From Prorocentrum cordatum (lineage: Eukaryota > Sar > Dinophyceae > Prorocentrales > Prorocentraceae), in the NCBI GenBank assembly GCA_963575745.1, contig CAUYUJ010019352.1, positions 1 to 57,500 on the forward strand: a stretch of 57,500 nt of DNA. Direction: 5' to 3'. Shown here one piece after another: positions 41,761 to 52,479 of this stretch (position 1 is its first letter; every line of letters starts with the position of its first letter). Position numbers and translations under genes: made by a program. Below the pieces are notes generated by a model. The model was not told where the DNA came from. It ran no database searches and was given only the letters and a program-made list of their open reading frames with translations.

Positions 41761-42129
41761 CGGGTGCAGCATTACGAGGGGGGTGACCTCGTCGCGCAGA
41801 CGCCCAAGAAACGAGAGTTTCAGGTCCAGATGTGGGGCAACATGCCCTTCATCAGCAAGGACGTGCTCCACCAGATCTTGTCCGACCTCCCGAAGTGCCA
41901 CGTTGCTGGTCGCAGCGGGAAGCCCGCGCCAGCGCCTACGGCAGCGAGGGTTGCCATTGCGCGCGTGGATCGCGATCACCTCAAGGACGCCATGCCCAGG
42001 GGGGATCTGAACAAGGTGCGAGCGAAGCACAGAAACCTGCCTGACCTGTACTGGCAGGACGACACCGAGGCGGTGATAACCCCAGACCGTCTCGACGATC
42101 TGGGCTTACAGGTCGAGCAGCAACCGTCC

Positions 42130-42770
42130 AAGGCGCAGAAGGCCAAGTTATGGGAGCCCTGTTCGGGCTCAGGCGCCTTCTCGGCACGAGCCAGAGAGAA
42201 ACGTGTGCCACACCTGCCCCCTGTGGACCTCGGGCACGGGTGGTGCACCCACCGGCGGCAGGATCAGATGCTCATCCTCTGCGGCGTCTTGGTCATCGGA
42301 GTCCACTGCGTGTCCGCAGCTCCGAACTGTGCGCCATGGAGCAGCATGACGGCCAAAGCGCCGCGAGATCTTCTGACGGCTCGCCGGGGCCGAGAGGGTC
42401 CAGGCCTCCAGTTCCTCGCCTTGGTGTGTTTCTTGCAGTTCCTCATGGGCCGCCATTTCCTGATCGAGAATTGCGGTGCCTCGAAGATATTCGAGGAGAG
42501 CCCGCTGCGGCACCTCAGCCATTCGGGCGTTTCCTACGCCAAGTTGGATCAGCGCATGTACGGAGCAATGCAAGACAACGTTCGCATCAAGAAGAGCACG
42601 GTTTCCATGTCAGATTGCCCAACGCCAGGGCTGAACACGTGCTGTGATCATACCCACCCACACCTTCAGCTTCGAGGTCACGGTCCAGGTGGTTCTCGAA
42701 CGGCCGCGGCTGCCAGATACCCAAAGGCACTGTGCGACAGCATCCACGCTAGCATCGCTGCCACGAGGGC
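42130..42770 (+). pseudogene. Methyltransferase-like domain of element C (C5-cytosine type candidate)
   Basis: In frame 1, between protease and integrase. KLWEPCSGSGAFSARARE (about 42147-42200) resembles SAM-binding motif I. SAAPNCAPWSSMTAK (42313-42357) has the Pro/Cys/Pro-Trp-Ser arrangement of motif IV (catalytic PPC-x-P-F/W-S). LQFLMGRHFLIENCGAS (42436-42486) resembles motif VI (EN). HPHLQLRG...YPKALCDSI (42655-42750) closes the block. This order is that of DNA cytosine-5 methyltransferases. Cytosine methyltransferases have been reported in several eukaryotic retrotransposons, including dinoflagellate ones, but I cannot confirm that this copy belongs with them. The proposed catalytic Cys is present. 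Confidence 0.5.
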
Positions 42771-43293
42771 CACGCCGCAGGATGGGGGGAGAAAACCTCC
42801 TTCCCACGAGTTTGTGGCGCCAGCTGGCTACCACGACAGGACCAAGCGCGACCAGGTGGTTCATCGTTTGGTAGAGCTCCGAACAGTCGCGGAACAATTC
42901 GGGCACCGCGAGCTGCACAAGAACTTGGTCGACAATTGGATCGCTGGGGCGCCTGCCGAGTTACGTGAATCGTGTGGGAACGAGGCCCTGGTAACATCCT
43001 CCGCCGTTGCTGCAGACAGCGAGCTTAAGGTTACTTTGGACAAAATGAGCTCGGTCATAGCAGTTCTAGCAGCCAGCATCCGCGGCAGCTCCATTAATGC
43101 CGCCAGGCAGGGCGAGCCGCCGACCGCGAGGCCCGCCCAGGTGACAGCCGACGCGCCCGGCGAGGTCATAGAGCAGCCTGCCTTCGCCGCAGAGCAGCCA
43201 GCCGACGAGGAGGAACAGACGACGTCGCCAACGGGTGCAGCTGGTGGTCCGTCGGGCGGGGAACCGTTCGATCGGCTGCTGCGTCGGGGGGGG

Positions 43294-44930
43294 ATGCCCT
43301 TCCGACGGCGCCGATCTTGCAGCGGCCAGCGCCGCCGCAGCCGCCGCAGCCACAGGCGGAAGCCAGACCCAAGGAGTTAGAAGACTTGTTCAAGGGAGAG
43401 CTTCCAGATGAGCCTTGGCAGCACAAGCGGTATAGTCCAGACAATCGGGCATGGCAGGCAGCAGGGATGAGGGGGAGGCAGCACTCCAGGAGGACTAATA
43501 CGTCACTTGGTGTGTGTGTGTGCACGGTGGATTTATCTGGACCACATGAGCCTTCGCCTCGACCAGGGAAACAAATACATAGAAATCAAGTGACTTACTT
43601 CCTCGCGCGGACCCTTCGTCCTGACAGGACGGCAGAGACCGTGGGGATTGCGGTGCAAACCAACGACGCCAACCCTGCAGACCCAGAGCCTCAGCCACCA
43701 AGACCGGACCGCCCGTTGCTCTACGCAGCGCTTCTCGGTTCGAAGGCCGAGGCATCAGATGCGGTCAAGGGCCTGCTCGCACAGATCAACGATGACCACG
43801 CCAGCTTGCCGCGCACCCTTTACTTTAGGTTGCACAGCGACCGAGGCGGAGAGTTCTTGAGCGAGGAGCTGGCCAACTACTGCCGCGAGCACGCCATCCA
43901 CAAGACCACGACTCAAGGCCACGACCCAAATGCAAATGCATCTGCTGAGTCGGGGGTCGGGACGCTGAAAAGACGATGCCGTTATCTTCTCGCAGGCAGC
44001 CGGCTCCCGACGAAGTTCTGGGGCGTGGGTGTGCTTGCAGCGGCGCAGCTTGAGCGGGCAGATCTCGGCGTGGGTGCCTATCCGAAGATCCCCTTCGGGA
44101 GGCGAGGCATGATGGTCACTTCTCCGGCTCCCCGGAACGCCCGGGCGCCCCGTGCCGAGCCGCGCACTATTTCCGGTGGTTGCGATGACATATCGGGAGC
44201 GCATTGGGTGTACCAGAAGGGGTGGATCAAGCCGCGATCTGACTTGCAGCCGGAGGGCCTCTCTCAGGGCGACCTTGTCTGGATCAAGCTGCACGTCAAA
44301 GATTGGGATGCCCCAGACCGTCCGCTCGAGCTACCAGATGCTGCCGATTTTGACGCAGCCGTGGTTCCCGAACTTCGGCTATGTGATATCCCAGCAGCTA
44401 CTCGAGAATCTGCTACGTGCGAGGCCTGCCTCCAGACGCGCCGAGGGCGCAGGCAGACCCGTGCTCATAGTTACGCGTGGGGAGAGTGCCTGAAGGCGCC
44501 GCGCCCCTTGGCTCAAGTTGTGGATGTTCAATCAGAAAACAACCATCTTCAGCATCCTGTTTGCGAAGATGTAGATCCAGAGCTAGCAGAACAGAGACCC
44601 GAACCAGAAGATGTCCCAAGCGGAAGCGAACCTGCGTTGACCAACGCATGCAGGGGCACAGAGGAGAGTGAACGCCAATATGTCGCCGTCTCTCCGAAGC
44701 CGCTGGGTCAAGCCATCGGCCCCAGGCGCGACCCGGAGCCAATCGAGTGTATACCGCACGCAGCCCTAGCACTCGCTATGGCGATTTCGACGGCAGCGAC
44801 GTGGGGCACCGCTTCGTCCATGGACGACTCGACCATGGAGCCCCCCGACGGCGACGACCAGGAGTTCTTCGATTGCGAGTCCAATATTTCTCGTGCACCG
44901 ACGTCTTCACCATCGGCACGGGCCTCTTAG
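43294..44930 (+). CDS. Integrase region of element C (DD35E)
   Basis: A single open frame (frame 3) that continues the methyltransferase frame if one base is skipped at the G8 run 43286-43293. The integrase core has VDLSGPHE (first Asp, about 43527), RLHSDRGGEFLSEEL (second Asp codon 43839-43841) and NASAESGVGTLKRR (Glu codon 43947-43949), with exactly 35 residues between the second Asp and the Glu. TTQGHDPNANASAE is the usual substrate-site neighbourhood. A downstream GLSQGDLVWIKL block and an acidic C-terminal linker (MEPPDGDDQEFFDCES) precede RT. The N-terminal HHCC finger is not evident. The core itself is intact. Confidence 0.8.
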
Positions 44931-45055
44931 ACGACCACGAGCACGACGACGATGAGAACAACGATAACGAGGACAGGAACGAGGAGGATAACGAGCTGAA
45001 GAACGACCTCCAGAACAGCACGGAGGCATAGCTCGTCGGCGAGGATCTTGACACG

Positions 45056-46598
45056 TTGCCGCGCCAGGCTCGCCGCCGACGTCGGCGCCTTCGACGCGAC
45101 GCCCTGGGCATGTCGAAGTCTACTTGCCAAGTTCTTATGCCTATGTGGTGTGCTCTGGCGGCCGCGAGCGCGCAGGGCGAGCACTTTGACGGCGCTGACC
45201 TCGAGATGCTGCAGCAGGTGGCTGGCCCAGAGCCTGGCAAGACTATCGTGGAGCCCAGGGAGGTCCGCCGAGCCGTAGGCCGGGATCTCGACGCGTGGAT
45301 TTTGGCTTCTCAGGCGGAGCACGATTCATTCATCACCAAGGAGGCGGTTCAGGAGGCCACGGAGCAGGAGCGGAAGGATTACGGCAAGAGGCCCCTTCCG
45401 ATGTTGAGCGTCTGGTCCCGGACCTCTGACGACCACCGAAAGTGTCGAAGTTGCATCGCTGGGAACTTTCAGCAGTTGGGCACGGCGGCGCAGCGGTGGA
45501 CAGCGCAGGCAGAGCCGTCGAGAATTTTCGCCGCGGCTAAGATGGCAGCTGTCCGATGGGTGGACGGTGAGCACATTGGACGTGAAAGGGGTTTTCCTCA
45601 ATGCGCCCCTGCCAGAGAACGAGATGGTCCTAGTCCAACCACCGAAGCAATGGGTGGATTGGGGCATTGTCGGCAGGGATGTCGTCTGGCGTCTGCGCCG
45701 CGCTGTGCATGGGCTTCGGCAGAGTCCAAAATTTTGGTCTGACGAGCGTGATCAACGCCTCCGAGGGCTCAGATTCACCGTTGGTTCCGAGAGATATTAC
45801 TTTAAGCAGAACGAAGCTGACAGCCAGGTTTGGATGCTGCGCAAGATGTCTGTGGATGGCCACTCGGGGACACAGGCCGACAGCACGGGGGAGCCGCAGC
45901 CTCGAGGAGTACTATGCGTGTACGTCGACGACTTCTTCGTGATGGCCCCGTCCGGCCCCCTGAGAGAGGCCATGGTTCAGGCTCTTATGTCTTTGTGGGA
46001 GTTTGGCCCAGAGCGTACGTTGACCACGGATACATCCCTGACATTTCTGGGCATCGATTGGCATCGGCGCGAGAACGGCGACATCTTCTTGACCCAGGAG
46101 CGCTTCACGAAGGAGTTGTTGAGCAAGCACAACATGGTCAACTGCAGGCCTGCGAGACACATCGCGATCGACAAGCCCCCAGAGGTGGATGACGTGCCGT
46201 CGCCAGAACAACTCACGGAGCTGCAGTCGCACGCTTATGCCTTCAATTTTCTTGCCACGAGGACGCGGCCCGACGCGGCTTACTACACGAGCCTGCTGGC
46301 GTCCAGTTCATCGAGGCAGGGAGCGTGGAGTAGAGACTTGGCACACAAAGTACTGCGATATCTTGCTGGGACAGCCGACCTCGGCCTTACTATGACCGCG
46401 CAGGGCTCCGAGGGCGAGCTCGTCGTATACAGCGACGCTGGTTTCGCAGGAGCAGACGCCAAGTCGCAGAACGGGCTTGTGATCACCCGGGCTGGATCAA
46501 TAATTACTTGGAGGTCCAGCCGTGCGGCCCTTTCGGCTTTATCTACAGCAGAGGCTGAATTGTGCGCCGCGGCTTTGAGGTGGCAGGTTACGGAGGGG
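45056..46598 (+). pseudogene. Reverse transcriptase of element C
   Basis: Frame 2 gives the N-terminal part (WILASQAEHDSFITKEAV, then CRSCIAGNFQ, the KAR-C-x-GNF block). A shift near 45560 leads to frame 3: VSTLDVKGVFLNAPLPENEM (first catalytic Asp), AVHGLRQSPKFW, CVYVDDFFVM (YVDD at 45921-45932), LTFLGIDW and FNFLATRTRPDAAY, in standard copia RT order. All catalytic residues are present; only the frameshift disables it. Confidence 0.85.
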
Positions 46599-47088
46599 GT
46601 CCGGCACCTACCCCAGCCACGCCGAGATCATGATCGACAACCGGGCGGCTTTTACGGCAGCGTCGTTCGGAGCGACGTGGCGCATTCGATACTACGCGGT
46701 CAGGGCCAAGCGGCTTTTGGAAGAGAGCCAGCAGGGGCGGGTAAAGATTACGCACTGCCCGACCAAAGAGATGGTGGCGGACGCGCTCACGAAATTGGCC
46801 GCCGCAGACGTCATCCAGGTGCTGATGGAGGCCATGAGCGGGAACTTCCCCACCAGGGCAGCAGCTCACTGCACGTCGGTCACGCCAGGCCCCGCTAATC
46901 GCGGCGACATTGCAGGAGACGGCCCGGCCCCAGCACCATTGGAATTCCCAGACGACGTTCTTCACCCAGGATTGCCAAGGGGCCACCCCATGTGGGTCCA
47001 CATCTCGGAGGCCTTGAGCCGCAAGTGGGCATCCTTGGAGACTCTGTCGCGCCTTCCCTCGATTTTGAAGAGCAGCAAGGGTCACTAG
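46380..47088 (+). pseudogene. RNase H of element C
   Basis: Frame 3 has VVYSDAGFAGADAKSQNG (first Asp) and ALSTAEAELCAAA (Glu). A shift near 46600 leads to frame 1 with EIMIDNRAAFTAAS (third acidic residue) and RYYAVRAKRLLEE...CPTKEMVADALTKL, the canonical copia end. Stop TAG is at 47086-47088. Confidence 0.82.
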
Positions 47089-47615
47089 CATCAGTTGGAT
47101 ACATCTTTTGTCAGGCATCACAAGCTGAGCAAGGACGACGTTCAGAAGGTCGTCGACGAGGTGTGGGACGACGCCCCTGGAACGCTGCCGCGGCAGCCCC
47201 GCCAGGCGACTGCGCCGCGGGGCCCGGCATCAGCAGGCGCGGCCCCTGTGCCACCATCACCTCCTCCTCCTGTTGCGCCGCGTGCGTCGTCATCTGGAGA
47301 CCGCGCCGCCGCCGCAGATGCGGGCGCGCGCCGCTCCGTGCACGACTCAGAGACTGTCCGAAATGTCATCCTCTCTCACGACGAGCCGCAGCAGCCTGAA
47401 GCTGCAGAGCTCAAGGAGGAGGACAAGGCGGAGGAGGAAGCGAACCCCGAGAGCAAGCCGAAGGGCAAGAAGCGCCGCGGGAAGAAACGATGCCGCCCTG
47501 GATCGAAAGAGCGACGCTGGGCGGCACTGGAGCGAGCCGAGACGCAGACGCAGCTCCAGTTGTTCAGTGGGACATCTCACTGGGACATCCGCGGCAGTGC
47601 TCTGGATGCGCGGCT
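47089..47615 (+). CDS. Extra 3' ORF of element C, unknown
   Basis: It is in frame with RNase H after the TAG. The first Met, at 47095, begins DTSFVRHHKLSKDDVQKVVD, followed by a Pro/Ala-rich linker, an acidic EEDKAEEEANPE segment and a strongly basic KPKGKKRRGKKRCRPGSKER. The open frame runs into the LTR. It could be reached by readthrough, or be a separate basic accessory protein. No family is recognised. Confidence 0.45.
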
Positions 47616-47622
47616 GGGGGGA
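47616..47622 (+). promoter_or_regulatory. Polypurine tract of element C
   Basis: GGGGGGA lies immediately (one base) before the 3' LTR, as needed to prime plus-strand DNA. Confidence 0.6.
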
Positions 47623-47623
47623 C

Positions 47624-48534
47624 CTTGTGAGCATGTCATTGTTCATGCATTTGAGCGTGATCTGAGCTTGTTGGGCACGGTCGGGAGGGCATCCCTTCGA
47701 CCGTCGGGAGGGCCACCTTCCGACTCCCACAGGCGGCCTGCGTGGTGCGTGAGGCATAGCATAGCGCGCTCTTCTGCATGTATCATAGCTTCTCTCGAGC
47801 CCAGATTCGTCACATGCTCGTTGCATCTTCCTCGTCGCCACTGCTTCGAATATCGAAGCGGGTGTCCTCATAAGCACCGGGCCTTTCTTGCCGTCGTAGG
47901 GCTTCAATTGTATATTATATTTACGTAATTAGTAAGGCCGTCGAGGAGGCTGGCGCGGGCCGTTCCCAGAAACCGCCCTCGCTGCTCTGCCCATGTCCGC
48001 GTGTGCGAGAGGGTTCAGCTGCTGTGAATAGAACGCCGCCGGTGCGACGAGAGAGCTGCCAGCGCTGCAGGCCAGAGAATCTGTGTCAGTTGCGAAGGTA
48101 ATTGCGCTTCTTTGTCTGTATATTTAATAATGTCAATACGCTTATCATTCCTTGTCTTTTCACTCCAGTGGCCACATTATAGAGCCCGTAGTTACGGGGG
48201 GGTCATACCACGGGCCTCCTACAAGATCTACCCCACTGAGTGGGATAAACGTTTGGGGCAACAAAAGGAGACCCCATTGGTGCCGACAGCAACGTATGTG
48301 TGTCACAAGTGTCGCAGATATATAATAGCAGTTGCTACGCGTGTGCGGCTGCATGCGCGCTTTGTGGCTCAAGCCACCCAGTGCTCCAGCTGACTTGTCG
48401 CGTTCGCACTGAGACAAAACAGATCTCCCGCTGAAGTCACCGCTGCTCCGTTCAGACCGGATGGAGGGACCGCCGCCAGAACATCCAGAGTCCATCGTTC
48501 CATATGGTTCTACCTCCCTGGTTCCGGTCGCGCG
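47624..48534 (+). repeat. 3' LTR of element C (911 bp)
   Basis: Matches 37414-38334 end to end, with scattered transitions and a few short indels, including a missing GAATGCACCG-type stretch near 48290. It ends GGTTCCGGTCGCGCG, followed by the CACCA duplication. Confidence 0.93.
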
Positions 48535-48539
48535 CACCA
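48535..48539 (+). repeat. Target-site duplication CACCA, right copy
   Basis: Matches 37409-37413. Confidence 0.93.
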
Positions 48540-50178
48540 GGCCCGTCACTATTGGTCAATGCAGCAAGTGCGTAGGGACCTTGCCATTGGACAGATTATT
48601 CGTTCCAGCAGGGCCGGCAACGCTCGGCAGCCCGACGCGCTGGAGAGGGAGGTTTCCAACAGAGGTATATGCGCGGATCGGAATAAATACCGAGCGGTGG
48701 TTTGCGGGCGCCAGCACTTCGCTGACCACATGCCGAAGTGCCTCATGGGGCGCCCTTCGAGGAGCCCCAATTTCGAGAAGACCACGCGGGCCTGGTCGCA
48801 CGGGAATGGCCAGGCCTACAGGATAGACGCAGGTTGCCACCCCAAACGCGTGCGTTTGACTCAGGCTGACGACATGCCGCTGGATGACATCCAGGCAGCA
48901 CTCGCCGGGAAGGAGTGGCAGGACTTAGACGAGGAGCGCCGACTCAAGCGCCGCAATCGGGCATATCACGAGCGCGAGGCGCGTCAGGCCCGAGTTGATG
49001 CAGGAGCGGCCTCTTCTGCGGGGCAACCCGCTTCTTCTCGCGAAGGTGCTGACCGCGACCGGGACGAGCGGGGCGACCCGCTGGCCGAGGCTGGAAGAGA
49101 AGACGCGGCTTCAGGCCTCGCGCCAGTTGTTGACCCCGCCGTGCCTGCGTCTGAATAGGCATATGAGTCCTACACCGACGACGACACCGACACCGATGCG
49201 GACGTAGATGCGCAAGTCATGGAGGACACTGTCCGGGAGAAAGGCGGCGCAGCGCGGTGCCAGAGCCGACGCGGAGTCTGGGTCCTCGCCATGGCGGGCT
49301 ACAAGCTGGCAGATGGAAGGTGCAACCTGAACCGCAAGAAACGCGTCAAGTTCCAGAGTATGAGGATCCGTCGGCGCGAGAGAGCTCAGGCGGACGATTC
49401 CTCGCGAGAGAGCGCGGGGAAACGCGCTGAGCCCGCGGATGCGTGGAAGCCTGCTGATTAAGCAGATAAGCGCTCGAAGCGTTCGTCGAAGGAGATAGAT
49501 TTGCATCCGCCGCGCCAAGGTCGACGAGATCGAAGAAGCGGGCCAGCTCGGGGGGGGGGCGCGAGCACCAGGGGCCGCCAACGAAGCAAAGCGAAGCGAT
49601 CCGACGAGAGGCCTGCGGGGCAGCCTGCTCGCAGAAAGCGCGCCAGGGGACCGGCTGTTTGTTGCGGCTGCGGCGGCAGCATTCCAGGGCAGTGGCGCGC
49701 CCAAACCGAAGGAACCTGTCGCTCTACGCGGTGCTACTCCTGGCCGAACCCACTGCGGGGCTGGCTGGTCACCCTCGCTGGATGGCGCCGCAACTACGCA
49801 CCATTCCTCGCAGCAGAACGCGGAAAGGAAGGCGCCCCAGACCACGCCCAAGGCACCCCCGCCAGAAGCTCCAGCGGCGAGCAGGTGCCAGTGCCAGGAC
49901 ATCCGCGAGAAGGAGAAGGACCCGCCTGGGAGTGCGGGGTCACATGCAGCGCCTACCCCTGCGCCGGCATCTGCGGGGCCACCTGCTGCGTCTGCATTTG
50001 CGGGGCATCCTGCTAACATCTTAGAAGTGGAAGATGGAAGCAGGCGCTACTGGGAAGCACGTGGAACTCCCCGTCGGACGCCAGGTAGCCTTGCATATGA
50101 CGAAGGGGCAGATGATGGCACAAGCCGGTACGAGGTAGCCAAGTACTTAGTTGAATACACGGCAACGTGCGCGAGATA
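48535..50178 (+). pseudogene. Element D segment right of the insertion, unknown domain
   Basis: Frame 1 continues the codons left of the insertion: QARHYWSMQQVRRDLAIG, CADRNKYRAVVCGRQHFADH, SRSPNFEKTTRAWSHGNGQ, DDMPLDDIQAALAGKEWQDLDEE, then a charged coiled-coil-like part. TAG is at 49156 and TAA at 49459, and a shift occurs near the G9 run at 49552. Frame 2 then carries a Pro/Ala-rich linker to EVEDGSRRYWEARGTPRR and VAKYLVEYTATCAR, ending TAG at 50176. No known domain. Hairpin motifs occur at 49018, 49068, 49615, 49973 and 50000. Confidence 0.55.
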
Positions 50179-51159
50179 GCTGCCGAACGCCAGCGAGTTC
50201 GTAGCCAGCTGCGCCGAGAGCCAGTTCTCACTTACAGCGGTGAGGCTGAAGAACTGACGACGCTTCTCAGGAATCAGAACATGTCAGCGCCTCTACCACC
50301 CCCTCTGGGGCAGCGCAACTGCTCGGAATGGCTCACCACAGCCGTCTGGCACAAACCGTTTCATAGAGACACCATCTCACAAAGGTTCACGGAAGCGGTT
50401 ACCTCGTATGATGAGTACGACGGCTGGGTGCGTCTCGGGGATTTGCTGGCCAATTGGCCACCGCGCGACTACGGATGGCACCATGACAAGTACCTCGACG
50501 TCGTTGAGCAGCACCTCGAGCCAAAACATGGGGCATGCCATGCACTTGCTGTGTTAAAGATATGTGAATTGGTCGACTCCAGTACTGGCATGAAGAAGAA
50601 CCGACGCCAGATGAAGAAAGCCGTCCACAGCGGGGGAGCCTGCCTGCCCGACTTACTACCTACGGCCCAGCAGTGGGCACAGTAGTCCAGACATAAGTGC
50701 CCAGAGTCGCTGTACTCGCAGGTGACCGACCCGACAGCGGAAGGAGCACCACGCTTCTTCGCACATGGGACTCTGTGGAGGAACATCTCGAACACACTGC
50801 AGATCGGACTATCGCGCCGAGGCTCAGACAACCCCAAGGGGAAGTCAAGCAGGCAGATGATTCATGGACGCCCTTACTTACCCAGAGACCAACGCACCCA
50901 GTCGGGCACGCGTGCAGACGCCGAGGTATCGATATGAATCAGCCTCACGAGCTTGATTCGCGACGACATCCCTGCGTGGCGGTCTGCGATTGATATCATC
51001 ATGACCTCTGGGGTGGATGGTCGGATCCTGGTGCGCTGCTCGGCCCGCTCATCGGCATCAGAGATAACGAGCACGACTGCGCCCACAATAAAGTTGGACA
51101 GGCATGGGTCAAGGAAATTTGCACCCAAGCACATCGTTGCAACATGCTTACATCCGTAA
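50167..51159 (+). pseudogene. RNA 2'-phosphotransferase (KptA/Tpt1)-like domain of element D
   Basis: Frame 1 reads EWLTTAVWHKPFHRDTISQRF...YDGWVRLGDLLANWP (about 50329-50460), resembling the N-terminal winged-helix lobe of Tpt1 (RH-x ... DG-W/F-V-x-L-DLL). After TAG at 50683 it continues APRFFAHGTLWRNISNTLQI then GLSRRG, resembling the YHGT...I...GL block of the ADP-ribosyltransferase-like lobe. After TGA at 50935 it continues SLIRDDIPAWRSAIDIIMTSGVDGRI, resembling the G-I-P-F-Y-RSANGVILT end. KptA removes splice-junction 2'-phosphates from tRNA using NAD. The central Q-G-H-S block is not recognisable, and two in-frame stops are present, so this copy is dead. Confidence 0.55.
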
Positions 51160-52380
51160 CAGGTATGACACATATCACGAAGACGCTACCACACTGAAGG
51201 GATGGACTACCCCAGAGACAACGCACAATTTTCGCGCACCCGCGCCAACTGCACCCACAGCGCAAGTGCATCATGCAACGGTGCTCATGGTTCAGGAGGT
51301 GAGTCCAGCGGTATCATCTGCGGACGGCTTTGGCGGATCCTGGATTCAGGCCCAGAGCGCAGATGCGTCAGGCATCGTCTCCAGCGGTGTCGTTCCAAAC
51401 GATGGGCTCTTCGCCAACGACCCGCGGCGCATGCAGGCACGGGAATTGCCAATTTCTGCGCGGCAACCTGCTGCGCTCGCGCCTATGAGCGGGCCCGCAA
51501 CACCGTTTGGCACGCCACGAAGCACTGGTAGCTTCAACGGCCTACAGGCGAGACTCCAGAGCACGCGGGTGGACCCGCAACTCTATCGAGCACTCCAGGC
51601 CGCATCGCCGTTCGCATCCCCACGTGCTGCAGCGCCGCCACATGGGCCGCCGCCAACGCGGCACCCAGTAGCTATGGACCAGCATGGTAACATGCAGCCC
51701 ACGGCGGAGACGGCTCAAAGGGCTGAAAGCATGCTGTCGCAGCAGCAGTGGATGCATCGCCAGATGCGGGGCGCGACGGAGCAGATGAGGCGTGATGGGG
51801 TCGATCTGCCGAATGCAAGCTGGACTCCATCTAGCCTGGGAGTACGTGCCATATGTCAATCCGCCGCGGGGCCATCCGAAACGGCATGGACACACACCTG
51901 CGTTTTTGAGCCACCCAACATGCGACCCGACGGCGGCCAACAGGCCAGTGGCTCCACAGATGGATTCGGCGATGTTCCCTGACTACTATGCGCAGACCAC
52001 AGAGGTAGAATGCTTTGGGAGTCAGCCTGAGAAGCCATGCCAGGGCAACAGCGGACGACTTCTATGGGTCGCAGCTCACGCGGAGCGCGGGATGCGAGTC
52101 AGGTATCCTTGGACAGGTATCACACTACGGGTACTTGGCGCCTTCAGTGGACTAGGATGTCACCGCGCGTGGCCCAGGGCTGTCGGTCCTGATGTCGCTG
52201 GGGGAGCTTCGTCCTGAAATAGTGGCCATGCACAAATCGCAGCAGGCGAACCTCTCAGCACAATACGCACGATAACAGCGCAACGAGGCACGACAAGCAC
52301 GTCGCATGATGAGTCGCGGCGCGGGGCAACCTGCTTCGGGGTTTGTGGCTGCGGGGCAACCTGCACCCATGTAAGGGGGC
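51160..52380 (+). pseudogene. Low-complexity linker of element D
   Basis: Frame 2 (51180-51835) is Pro/Ala/Gln-rich with TPFGTPRSTGSFNGLQARLQ and QRAESMLSQQQWMHRQMRG. A shift near 51835 leads to frame 3, WEYVPYVNPPRGHPKRHGH...MFPDYYAQTTE. From about 52230 a third frame has TAA at 52275, then two hairpin motifs (52321, 52351) coding AGQPA and ending GQPAPM with TAA at 52374. No domain. Confidence 0.45.
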
Positions 52381-52479
52381 CCTTCAGCGCCGCCAAGCCA
52401 CTACTGGATGGGCGAGACCACATTCGAGCGGCAGAGGCGCGCGAGGCCAACAGCCACACCACCTATCATCAACGACGAT

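Larger units (their letters stand above)
37414..48534 (+). mobile_element. Element C: complete Ty1/copia LTR retrotransposon, 11.1 kb
   Basis: It is bounded by LTRs (37414-38334 and 47624-48534) and a 5-bp target duplication. PBS is at 38335-38350, polypurine tract at 47616-47622. Coding order is gag, CCCH/CCHC zinc fingers, protease, methyltransferase-like, integrase, RT, RNase H, then an extra ORF. Integrase before RT defines the copia order. The coding region has at least two in-frame stops and about seven frameshifts, several at G runs. LTRs differ by roughly 5-8% by eye, mostly transitions. The LTR ends are CTTG...CGCG instead of TG...CA. It inserted into element D in the same orientation. 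Confidence 0.93.
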
